Source of the DNA: Spongilla lacustris
Taxonomy: Eukaryota > Porifera > Demospongiae > Spongillida > Spongillidae
DNA length: 64,000 bases
Assembly (NCBI GenBank): GCA_949361645.1
Contig: OX442429.1
Span: 2,793,231-2,857,230 of the forward strand
Direction of reading: 5' to 3'
Part shown: piece after piece, positions 12,501 through 26,100 of the stretch
How the letters are laid out: every line of letters starts with the position of its first letter
How positions within the stretch are numbered: position 1 is the stretch's first letter
The notes under the pieces: generated by a model
The model's database searches: none
Seen by the model: only the letters and a program-made list of their open reading frames with translations
Told to the model about the DNA's origin: nothing
Program-made: the position numbers and the translations under genes

Positions 12501-15500
12501 AGATTCACATGGGAGTATGGTTTTGTGGTTTATGAATACTATATAAACATACAATCTCAACTAAAACTAACTTTGTACAGGGCCTACTCCTTGCAAGGTC
12601 CCCAGCCCATCACCACTGCCATCAGCCTATCCCCACCAACCCATAAGCACTGACCATGTACATGTACATGTACCAACCCATAAGCACTGACCATGTACAT
12701 GTACCAACCCATAAGCACTGACCATGTACATGTACCAACCCATCACCACTGACCATGTACATGTACCAACCCATCACCACTGACCATACATGTACCAACC
12801 CATAAGCACTGACCATCTGCAACTCCTGCTGAGTGGTCAACTCTGCCTTTCTTGCTTCAAGGGCTTCTGCCAACTGTTGTTAGAGCCACACACGTAGGCA
12901 GGTGTACATGTACATGTAACACATGCCCCTCCCACCTTGGCCTGCAGAGCCACCACTGCCAGTCTGTGGGCCTCCTCACACGCAGACCTTTCCTTCTCTT
13001 CCTCCAGTTTGTGTGCCACCTCTAGTTCTTTCTTCAAGTCTTGCAAAGCCTACAAAAATGAAAGTACATGTACATGTATACGTACATTAGCCCTACAGTA
13101 CATGCATAATATTGACACAACAACCTGGGCTTGTACACACACTCATCACCACTGCTGGTTATTACTGGTTATTACTGGTTTGCAAGAGCACTAACATAGA
13201 GTACATGTAAATAAAACAACCAGCTGGTATGAAATTAACAGTTGCATGTGCCTAGAAGCATTTGCATTTCAACCTGTTGTGCAACACATGTATAGAGTGT
13301 TACACAATAAAGGAAAATTGACTACAAACAGCAAATTGTTGCTAAAAACATTCTACCAGCATAAAGATGAAAATAATGGCACGAAAATCACAAACCTTTC
13401 AAAATCAACTAAAAGTATACTTGCATTGCGAAAATTCTAGATTCCAACCCTTAATACATGTAACTCCAAATTGACTGAATAAGCGGTTTTGCAACTTTTA
13501 ATTTACCTATGTAGCTAATTTATTTACATGACTTGAAATGAGTGGTCTTTATATCTTTATTTAGTTACTTGAATTTATTTAAACATAACGTCATTGTGCC
13601 ACCTTTTGTAAGCTGGTCCATTCAGCTCGCTCCACTCCACCTGCCCTTGTAGGTTTCAGCATTCAGTGGGCGAGGGCTGACAATGTGTGTGTGTGTGTTT
13701 TTTTTTTCTTCTGTCAGTTGTTAAGTTTGCAGTGTGTGTGAGTGTGGCAAGAGTATAGTTATCGTCTCCATGTATCTGTGTGCATTCTCTGGTAATATAC
13801 ATGTATACACATAACAATAATGATGATAATAATATTATAGATACATGTACATGTAATTAGAGCTTTAAATACTTCACTAAAGATTAGGTGTCATCAGAAA
13901 TTTAAATTCATCTCAGATTTAATTTGTTTACATCAGCAATTCTTCCCACATTATTAGAAAGGCTAACAATAATAAAAGTTTAAATAACTACTTGTCGTTT
14001 TAATTTTCCTTGACCCATATATCCTCTGCTAACAAATTACACTGCAATATGCATCACTAGCCAATCAAGATGAAATAAACACCCTGTTCAATCAAACTGC
14101 CATATGCAGAATTCACTATTGTTACATGGTAGTGTGTTTCGTCCCAACAGGCAGTGTTATACACTGATAATTTGTTATACTCTAGTGTATAAAAACACTT
14201 TTTATGATTGTTATACACATGTATTGTAACTACCATTTAGTATACAAGGAAATTGGAGTCTAACAATCAGCCAGCATTTCTGTACAAGAAACGTAATAAA
14301 ATGTACATAACACTAAACATGTATTCATATCATCATTATGCAGTGTTCATCTTGTTCCAGAATCAAAGAAAAACATTTATAATTGTTGCTAAATGATGTA
14401 AACAAACTAAATATTAATACTGAATTAAAAGAATTAATACTTTGCTTTCGGAAAACACCTAACATATAATTGTTCAAATTTTAATTAATCCAAACCACTA
14501 AATCAAGATACAATGACCACACATTTCAAGTATTGTAACTATTGTTTATTTTCAGTCATAACTGCACACGTAGATATTTATACAAACAACCTCCATTTAT
14601 GTGGCTACTGTACTGGAATGGGCCATAAAAGCATGCCTGCCATAAATGGAATTTAGCATGGTAGCTTGAGTTGAATTAAGTTTGTGCTGCAAGTCGTACT
14701 GCTAGTTGAGAGCAAAACTGGCCTGCTGTTCTTCTCCATGCACCAAATGTCTAGTGGAACACACTCCCAACCTAGCTCTGAGCAGATGGGATGATTAAAT
14801 ACATGTATGTGTTTTCTCCCCTCACTAATGCAGCATTTGTAACCACACCCACTTTGGACACTATATTTGATTTAAGTGGAGAAGTGATTAAAACATCAAT
14901 GGCTGCAGACATAGTTTGGAATGAGTATATCTGCAGGCCTTGTTAGCCTCCATTCAAGACCCCAAACCAGCACCAGCTTCCAGTTTTGGGTTCAACAAAA
15001 ACTCTCTTGCAGAAAACAAATACAGCATTATGAAGAGTACTATGGTGAGCCACTATTGTACTGTACATCTACAGGTAACTGCATCGTGCACATCCAGGCC
15101 TCTGTCAGAACAGTAAGTGCAGACCTCTCCTTCTGATGTTAGAGGAAGACCAAGCCAATATTTGATCGTCCACTGCATTTCATTGGAAGCCATGTCAAAC
15201 CCCAACTTGGGAGAGACTACATGTACTGTAGCCATGAGGAGGCCACAGAAGATAGGGGTGCATGAATTGGCTATTTTATAGGTCATGCTGACTGTCGGCC
15301 TTGATTGGCAAAGGGATGGATACTGTATCCTATGCAGAAACCTGGAGATTGAAGAGGCAACTGGACGCCAAATCTGGGGAAGATGAACTAATGAACCTAG
15401 GTACATGTATGAGTGAGCAGCTACTGATCTTAAGCCAAGACCTCCTTTGCTGAGAGCTTGCTTCCAGCCAGAACTTCGTGGTGACTGAGTGAGGGCCAAA

Positions 15501-18500
15501 CATCTCTATTTTCATTGCAGCTACACGTATCTCTGTATTCATTGCTTCTTTTCCGTACATGTACATGTACTTCTTATGTATGTGTATACATAATGTGTTT
15601 TGAAGCTTTGTGTAAGCTGTTGTCACATGTATGTATTTTCGTGTAACCCCCCAAATGAATATAAAACACAGCAACATTTTATGCACAGAAATATTTTGAA
15701 ACAATATATGGTATACAAATACTTCAAAAATTCTGTCCTCCCAATGCCCAGCTTCCCTCCTCCCCCTCCTTCCTGTGCCCCTCCCTCAGCATCCTTCCCC
15801 CGATCTCCACCTACTTCTCCTGCATACATGTACACTTGTACACATTGTAGCATAGGAACCAGTTTCCCAATGCCAGATTGGTAACTCAGTAACGTCAAAA
15901 TGGCAGAACAAACACTGCTTGTGATCGATTTCTCAGAAATACCATTACAAATTCTGAAACATCCTGTACATATACATGTAAGTGTACATGTACATGTACA
16001 TATCACTGTATTTGCATGTGTACGTGTACATGTACATTTGCACATGTACATGTGCAAATAATACAGTGATACACATAACATTGTACATGTACACATAAGG
16101 ACACTGCAATCATGTACTGCATGCAAGCCTGATCCAATACATGTACAAGGTAACTGGTGACATTCCAGTACATTGCACATCAGCTCTAGTATGAATTCAC
16201 AGGCAGCCAAGCAAATGATTTCCGTAACGTGATCAGTCCTTTGACCAATTGGCTGTTCAGGACTTACATGTAATTGGTTGTTCCTTAGGTGACTTATTGG
16301 CTTTCTTTAAAAGAACTCTTCAAGAAAACTACTACATGTGTATGTTTACACTGTATCTCTAAGCTGTATACATGTAGACCATTTGGTCATGACACAGAAG
16401 TGTTCCTAAACATGTGCACATCATTTGGACATGTTCCAAACCATCAGCAGAGGGGGAGGGGCATGGAAAGGGCAAGTACATGTACACATACCTTCTCATG
16501 GTTCTCTTCCAGGAGCCGTTTCTTTTGCTCACGTTCTTCCTGCAGTCTGACCTCAAGCTAACATGTACAGCCATTCACCAACATAAGCAGTAGTATTACA
16601 CAGTGCATCTCCCTCACTACACACATGCCCTTACCTCCCTCACTACACACATGCCCTTACCTCCCTCACTACACACATGCCCTCACTACACACATGCCTT
16701 TACCTCCCTCACTACACACATGCCCTTACCTCCCTCACTACACACATGCCCTCAAGTGCTACACACATGCCCTTACCTCCCTCACTACACACATGCTCTT
16801 ACCTCCCTCACTACACACATGCCCTTACCTCCCTCACTACACACATGCCCTTACCTCCCTCACTACACACATGCCCTCACTACACACATGCCCTTACCTC
16901 CCTCCCTTCTGATGCTAACTGTTCCCTCAGCGCCTGGATCGTGCCATCGTGGGCCCTCAGGACCACACCCTTCTCCTCCTCCACCTCTTTAGCCAACTTC
17001 CCTCGCAGCTCCTGTAGCTCCCTCTCTGCTATGGTGCGGAGGTTGGCCACCTCTGAGGCCTAGGGGGGGGGGGGGGGGGGGGGGGCAAGATGTCTGCTCA
17101 AAGCTACTACACCTTTCCCATGAGGCTGCTGACCTGCTGCCCTTTGATCTCCCTGCGCAGGTCGGTCAGGGCTCTCTCCTTCTCCTCCTTCAGGGTCTTC
17201 TCCTCCCTCTCTTGGCTTTGGGAGATCTAATATGAAATGTGCACATGTACAGCAGTCACTCAGGATGTGCTCTAACTCCAAACACATAAACACGCATACT
17301 GTACACAGAGAACATGCAAACGCAACACATACACGTAAGTACATTGTACATGTACACATACACAAATATACACTAACATATAAGCAACACATAATGTACA
17401 GGTACCATGTTTAATTTGCGTTGAAATACCTCCTTTCTCCCAGACATTGTCAAAAACTACGTATTTTTCTATACAACAATGTACATAAACATGTATATGT
17501 CCTTTTAACACAACACAATGTATACAATGTACATGTACATACAGGTACACCTACATTGTGTATGTACATGTACATTGTAGGATAGCAAAACAAAGCCACC
17601 TTGTACATGTAAAAGCATTAGGGAGAAAAGAGCTACACACATGTATTTCAATGAAAATTAAAAATCTCCTGATTAATGATAAATGTACATGTATTGTACA
17701 TAATAACAAGTACACATACACATACATGTATACACTTACAAACACACCAACATATATGTACAAATATGTATGTACATGTAGAGCATTCAAACATACACAC
17801 ACATCCACACATGTGCTACAGTGTACCTGATGTCTTAGCTTCCCAAGAGCATCATGCTTAGCCTCCTCCAGTCTAGCCTCTTCTTCCTCCTGTTCTTCTC
17901 GAAGCTTCGCTTTCAGATCGGCTAATATTGTGTTCTTCTGCCTCTCAAGGTCCCTCTCCTCTGCCAGCTGCTGTCTGGCCAGCTCTGTCCTGTAAGAGGA
18001 CAGCTTTGCCTCATGTTCTGCCACCACGGCTGCCTTGTCCTTCTCAAAGCTTTCCTTCAGGGCTAGCAGCTCCTTGGCTTGGTCATCTTCCAGCCTGCAA
18101 AGGGAACACAATACAACTACCCACATGGACACACAACTGTTACAATGTACTTCTCGATGGCAGGGGAGCGACCACTTCCAATGGTCTTGACTGGAGCAGA
18201 CTGTCTGTTGACAGAGATAAAGAGCATACTATTAGTGATGCCGCCAGAGGGCCAGCTACATGTACATGTCCCCCGTCTTCTGTAGCCAATTAAATGTACA
18301 TATACATGTACAAATGTACACACCCCATACATACTCACTTCCTCACATCCCACATAACCACAAACACCACACCACGCACACATAGTACACCTACAATGTA
18401 CATGTACATGTTTCTCATGAGAATCAAGTTAAATTGTTTATAAATTAACCACAAGCAGTTAATTAACTGGTAATTGTTCTAACAGCAAAATAAGACATGC

Positions 18501-21500
18501 TAGTGAAATAAAATTAATATAATCTTTAATGGTTAATGAATATTGATAAAAGTCTCAAGACCCCTATTTATTTAAATTAAATATTTATTAATTTTAATAA
18601 GGGTAGGTGGTTAGTTAAAAGCTGCAACCTGTACTTCTGTTTTGTAGTTATTCAAAATTGAAATCTTGATTATTTATTTTCGCAATGCACTTGATTTAGT
18701 GGCCAGATTTAGTGGTTTGAATTTATTCTGCAAATTGATGTTATTAAAATTCAAGGAAGTGTTTGAGCTTTTGAAAATGGTTAATTGGTGTAATCGGGAA
18801 GTATTAATTCGTCTACGTTAATTTTAATTTCTATAATTAATTATTATTTTAATATTTAGTTACATTTAAGCCCGTGTTATTAGGAATAATTTTCTGTTAA
18901 TTAACTGTTTGTGGTCAATTTTCCTTGATTGAGAAACACCCTGTACCAAATACATATACGTGCACTGCAGTGTTCACTCATACAACAGGGCTCCTGTACA
19001 CACACACCACACACATGCACACACACACACACACACACATGCACACAGTTATGGTTACTTCAAAGGATCATAACTGAATGCATACAGGCAGTAGTGCAAT
19101 TTATTTAACATACATGTATATGTACGTAACATTGACAATCTACTCCACCAATATAAATCTTAGCTTGTTTCTCCCCATTTACAGTAATGCATTTAAAACA
19201 GATCAACCAACTTACATTGTATTTTCACGCTGGAGTCACAACAATTTGAGATACACTTACATACATGTAGATGTAATCACCCCAACCGTGAGAGATATTA
19301 CATGTACATGTATGTGCATATTTACAGCCTACACACATACACATAAATATATGTACGGTACTGTTCATGTACGTGTAAATACATGTATATGTACAGTACT
19401 GTACACGTATGTTTGTGCACATGATGGAGTATAAAAGGAGAGTGATACAGGGTTTGATCTTGGGTTAGTGAGGTGTGAAAACTACCGACTGAGGTGCTGT
19501 TATTTGACGTTCGTATAATTGATACTGACGCCCCATCAGTACACAGTACCCCCAGCTCTAGGCAGTCATTGAAAGTGCACCAAAAGAGGGAAAAGGCTTT
19601 ACCAGAGAACAGTGAAAGACCGACAAGGTAACTTTGGTACCTTCACTCCTACAGATAGGAGTAAACAGCTGCCAGCCTAGCCACAAAAAGAGGAAAGCAA
19701 TATGAACAGATGGTCTTGTCAGAACCAGACTATCGTTCACAATCCTGAGATCTAATTGCATTAGCTGGGTCTAGAGTGAAATGGGAAGTGGTCTAGGGAC
19801 TGATGATAGAGCAGCCCTTCCTGCTCATTAGCAAAAGACACCACACCCCTGAATTTCCCTCTACAGGGGTGTAGATTCTTGTATGCATCAGTCTCATGTA
19901 GTATCTCCATCTATTTAAACATACAGTGAAAATGAATACATTACTCTTATTATTAGCAAAGTTGTGTTACATGTACATGTACATGTATGTTTAGAAATCC
20001 CAGCATACAGGGGTAGTAACGTTAGTAACGTACATGTAACTCTTAGATGACTACTTACATGTAGTGTAGAAATAAAAACATTTAAGTAGTTACCAAACTA
20101 CGTGTCATGTAACAATCTTTAATCAATAACACCTGACCACACACACACGTGCACACACACATGTGCACACACATGTGCACACACATGTACATTTGTACCC
20201 ACACATGCATACACACATCCCCAACAAACATATACAGACATGGAACCTACACAGAAGCCAACTGTGGTCCAGTGTGAACCCTCACAACATCTGAAGTCTT
20301 CACATCCTTGCTTAATGATCCTTCAAGTGGCTTCAATGACTTCAATGGCTCCTTTGTTAGCGGAAGGAGTTCAGCCTTCTCAGGATTAATATGTCCAGGC
20401 TTCTCGAGGTTAAGGTGCTCAGATTTCTCAGGGTTAACATATCCAGGTTTCTGAGGGTTGAGGTGTCCAGGTTTCTTGGAGTCAATATACTCAGGTTTCT
20501 CAGAACTGGGTTTCTCTCGGCTTATTTGCTCACGTTTCTCAGAGGTATTGTGCCCAGATTTCTCAGGGTAAATACTGAACATCTTCCCAATATTACTCTA
20601 CAACAGAAAATAACCATTTAAAAAAATTGCATCTGATCATTGGGTTGCACAATGTTGTACCACGAACTGTACATGCATGAAAATAACCTGAAAAATGGAA
20701 AGTGATCCTGCCATCTCTACATACATGTACATACACAGTACATGTACACATATGTACATGTATGGCAGCAGAACCTCCACACTAATATTTCACTACTCGC
20801 TTTTTGTGTATGGCTTGAAAATGAAAACAAACAAATCTCCCCCACTCCGCCTTCCCAACAAACATTGATGAAACAGTCACTAAACTAGACTTGCCCAAAT
20901 TGAGGCGTATTGCAGCTCTTTGCATGTGAAGTGTGGAGTCATGGAAAATTGAAATTGTGTCTAGACATGGGTCCAGCAAGAGATACATGTAAATGTTATG
21001 TATAATATGCAGCAACCTGCTTCTAACAAGACACATGATGATCGAATTGTTTAGCTTCTTGTCATTATCAAAAAAGAAGTCAAAAATGAGCAGTTTAACG
21101 TATGTTTGATGTCACAAAACTGTCCGTCCTCCTACCCAGTTTCGGATTTCTTCTCTGTCTTCTTGACCCCTCATAACTCGGGATAGGAACACTTTTAATA
21201 AAAAAGATACTAATAGCTTCAGAATTGGTCAGGATAGGGCCTTTGAAAAGCAGTGGTGATGTAATCTGAAGTTTAAGGTCCGGGCATAGAAATGGTACGT
21301 ACATTGTACATGTATAATTGAAATGGTATGTCAAATTATTATAAATAGTGACCAACTTGGGAGATTACTCCGGTGCTTCGATCATTGTTTGTTTGATGCT
21401 TTTAGTTGTTTTTATTTTATTTTATTTTACATCAGAAAAAGAAGAGAGTCCAACAATGAGTGAAATGCCTCCAAAATCAAGACGACGTATTAGAATCAGC

Positions 21501-23133
21501 ATGAGTCTATATATCAATCCAACACCCCCCCACTCCATATTCCTGCATCTGCCCTGACTACCTACATGTACGAACAAAAATCCATGAAACTAGTACCTAT
21601 CTCTATGAGAAAGTTGGCAGTACATGTATATACATATAGGATTTGAAGGCAATAATGATGTAAAAAGGTGGGGAACAAGGGTCAAATGATAAAGATAAAT
21701 GAACACTGTCTTACCTTGTGCTAAATATAGAACTACTTCACCACTAATACATGTACCACCAACTTTCTCATCGAGGTTATTTGTTGAAAGGTCAAAATCT
21801 TTGTAGTTTATTCAAACAGTTTTTTTGTGTAAAAAATTTATACATCTAATCATGTATCAATGTTATAAAGAATTAGTACTGTTAACATGTGATTTTAAAT
21901 ATGGTACCTTTAGAATTAGATCTGGCATTGGTATGACCCAGCGGATAATGTACATACATGTATGACCCAGTGGACATGGCATGACCCAGTGGACATGGCA
22001 TGACCAAATGGATATGGCGTAACCCTACAAAGATTTTCTGCATAAATGTACATCTACATGGCATGCATGTCAACAGGCAATACTGGGAAATCTTTTGTTT
22101 CAGAATTCCTCAAGATTAGAGGTGATGGAAAAATACCTGTATGTTTCCACACAGGGTAGCCATAGACCTACATGTACTACTCAGTTAACTGGTTAACTGG
22201 AGCTCCGGCATAACCAATGTACATTTAAGCCATCAAACAATCATACAACAGCAAGGATGCTAACCTAAGCTGTAGCTAAGGATGCCCTGGGCTGTAGCTA
22301 AGGATGCCCTGGGCTGTAGCTAAGGATGACCTGGGCTGTAGCTAAGAATGTACACAAATCCTCTATTGTGTGTGTAGCTACTACCTCAGGCTAGCATCCT
22401 TAACTACAGCCCAGGGCATCCTTAGCTATAGCCCAGGCATCCATAGCTATGTACAGCCCAGGGCATCCATAGCTACAGCCCAGGGCATTCTTAGCTACAG
22501 CCCAGGGCATCCATAGCTACAGCCCAGGGCATCCTTAGCTACAACCCAGGGCATCCTTAGCTACAGCCCAGGGCATCCATAGCTATGTACAGCCCAGGGC
22601 ATCCTTAGCTACAGCCCAGGGCATCCTTAGCTACAGCCAAGGGCATCCTTAGCTACAGCCCAGGGCATCCATAGCTATAGCCCAGGGCATCCTTAGCTAC
22701 AGCCCAGGGCATCCATAGCTATGTACAGCCAAGGGCATCCTTAGCTACAGCCCAGGGCATCCATAGCTACGGCCCAGGGCATCCTTAGCTACAGCCCAGA
22801 GCATCCTTAGCTACAGCCCAGGGCATCCTTACATGTAGCTAAAGCCCAGGGCATCCTTAGCTACAGCCCAGGGCATCCTTAGCTACAGCCAAGGGCATCC
22901 TTACATGTAGCTACAGCCCAGGGCATCCTTAGCTACAGCCCAGGGCATCCATAGCTATGTACAGCCCAGGGCATCCTTAGCTACAGCCCAGGGCATCCTT
23001 AGCTACAGCCCAGGGCATCCTTAGCTACAGCCCAGGGCATCCATAGCTACAGCCCAGGGCATCCTTAGCTACAGCCCAGGGCATCCCTAGGCTAGCAGGC
23101 CAAATCACATACACATACGTGTACAATGTAAAG

Positions 23134-23169
<36 letters not shown>

Positions 23170-26100
23170 GTCACATGTATAGGAAATAAAAAGCTCTTGC
23201 ACATTTATACCTACATTTATACCTACATGTACAACATACGTGGTTTGAGATTCTTTCACTATCTTCTTCCTCCTCTTCCCCATGTCCCTCCTCCTCCCCT
23301 TCCTCCTCTTCCCCATGTCCCTCCTCCTCCCCTTCCTCCTCTTCCCCATGTCCTTCCTCCTCTTCATCATCTCCCTTCTCCTCTCCTCCTTTGCTTTCCT
23401 TCTCTTCCTCCTCCCGTTCCTCCTCCTCTTCTTCATCATCATCTTCATCATCATCATCAAGCAAATCTCTCAACTCCCTGCTCACATCCTCGTCTTCTTG
23501 TGTCCGCTCTCGAGTACGCTTGTCTAATTGCAGGTCATCCTACAGTATTGGAAGTTAGCAACTGTACAACACGATTGGACCAATACCACACACTTTAGTT
23601 GTACATGTACATGTAGCTACACATTGTTATGGAACATATCATCCAAATTTTAACAGTTCCAAAATGAGGGTATGCTTTGCTGCTATTTAAATAATTGACT
23701 GTGTACGTATGGAGCCACCACACCAATCATACATGTACACAATTAGACCAAAGCCACATATGCATGACTGGACCAACTGTACCTTGAGGTCCAGGTCCCC
23801 GAGACTGTCAAGACCATGGATGTTCTCCCCAAACTTGCTCTTGAACACAAGCTACAAGGGAAGGCAAGGTTTAGTAAGAACCATAGCAATATGCACATGT
23901 AAAACATACACTGTACAATACATATACACATCTGAAGACAACATCTAACATTTGCACTTCAAAGAGTGGGGAGAGGGTTATATTTTACTGGACTACACAT
24001 ATTGCACTGTAAAGGTACATGTACCAGGTGGAATCCTAAAGGCCAAAATGCTGATCTGATACTCTCTCCAGCTGATCAAGTGTTTTATGAGGATCTAAAT
24101 TACAGAATGTTAGTATGCCTCTATTATAACGAAACGATAAGGATTCATAATAAAAATACTCATTCCTAGCATTGGTAAACAATGATACATGTACATGTAC
24201 ATATTTTACTACAGTTCCAGGATTAAGATAGTTAATTCTCTGTTAGGAATTTTGTGATATCAAGGAACAATTTTGAGAGACAAGGCATTAAGGATTCACC
24301 TCTCTGCCCAACCACACCCAGGTCATCCTCACGCTGACCACACCCAGGTCATCCTCACGCTGACCACACCCAGGTCATCCTCACGCTGACCACACCCAGG
24401 TCATCCTCATGCTGACCACACCCAGGTCATCCTCACGCTGACCACACCCAGGTCATCCTCATGCTGACCACACCCAGGTCATCCTCACACTGACCACACC
24501 CAGGTCATCCTCACACTGACCACACCCAGGTCATCCTCATGCTATTTAAACTGTTATGCCATTATTACTACATGTACCATATGCACATAACATTCTAATA
24601 AAAGCACACATAATGTGCCCGTACCCAAAATAAGTATTCCTTCCTAACACGATACAAATCTATACAATTGTCATTATTATTATATTTTGACACACGTTTG
24701 CAGGAAGGAGAAAAGTTCGATTTAATAATATAAAATCAGCCCATACATTGTGTATTTAACCGATCCAGGTCTCAATTGAATTTGAAGATTTTGAAATAGA
24801 ATCACCAATTGTTAAAACACGATAAGGACCTAAGCACTACAGATGAGAAGTTCAAAAGTGAATGTCATTAGATCACTTTTCAAGAAAAGCAAACTGGCGC
24901 AAGTTTGATATGACCACTCTGCTGCTTTCCAGAAAGTAAAAAGAGCAAGGTCTACCCTCGTCTTGTTTTTATTTGGTATCGAGTTTGGTTAAATTCCTAA
25001 TGTCAGCTACTGTAGTCAGTTGCCTAACAACCATAATGACTAAACATACACTGCACAACACTGCACAGGTCTGTACACACTGTACATGTGGACTGTACCT
25101 GTAGATGTATTGCTACTTTCAATGTACATGTGTAGGTCTTACGATTTCAATGACTTACACTCCACTAGATGTTCCCAAAATGGGCCAAAGGTTAAATGCA
25201 CACGCACATGTTTTAAAACTGCTCGTAGTACCATGTGCCAACTTCCAAATACTGGAATATATATCAAACTCCTATGAAATCATTACCATCTACATGTATA
25301 CAATAAATTAGAACAACCGTCACATACACAATCCATGGCAGAATACTGAATTCAATTAACCATCCTTACACTGAGTCATTTGTTTTGTGTGTTATTTTAA
25401 TTTTCATTTGTTGATTTGAATTTTAATTTAAAAAATTTAAGTCACATATTGCTAACTAGCTGTTTCAAGAACTTATGAAGCAATTTCTGCTACAAGGGTA
25501 GATGGCTGCAGGGTTCTAACCCTGGTTGAAAGACTAGGTATTCTAAGAGCCCCCACTTGGAACCCATGCATGCCTAGCAATTAAAAAGCTTTCTAGCACT
25601 TAAGAGTCATTTTGCCTCCATTTGCAAACAGTAACCATTGATCTGCTTTAGGAACTACATGTACAAAAAATGCTTTCGATAAACCTTATTTATCGTGACG
25701 TCAGAAGTCACATTCAAACTGTACATAATGTTGGTAATCTCAGCATACACCATGTTGGTGTACATTGTGTATTTGTCAACATGCTTAGCAATTGTATCTA
25801 CACATACACATGTACACTGGTCAGTAAGTCTGTACTACCTTTCGTACAACAGACTTACTGATTGTGACAAGTTGGTTAGTACTATGATGTAATCTCTAAA
25901 GCTTGCTCTTCATCATCCTTGTTAGTTTGATGCTGGTACTGTACATGTTACATGTACATCTATGTCATACAAAGCCCTCAGGTCCTTAGCAGCACCATCC
26001 CTACAGCACACCCAGGTCAACATATATAGTCCAACAGATTCCATAATTCAGTATGTAATTTATTTAAAAACTGCTGTACATGTACATGTACATACCCCTT

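Noticed and set aside
22262..23092. CRISPR-like regular array
   Set aside because: Units are contiguous 22-mers without unique spacers, and the context is a eukaryotic intron. It is a minisatellite.
24305..24540. Array seeded by exon 8 (shared AGGATGACCTG)
   Set aside because: The shared 11-mer is at the acceptor side of a different intron and the array does not touch an exon border. Coincidence is likely.
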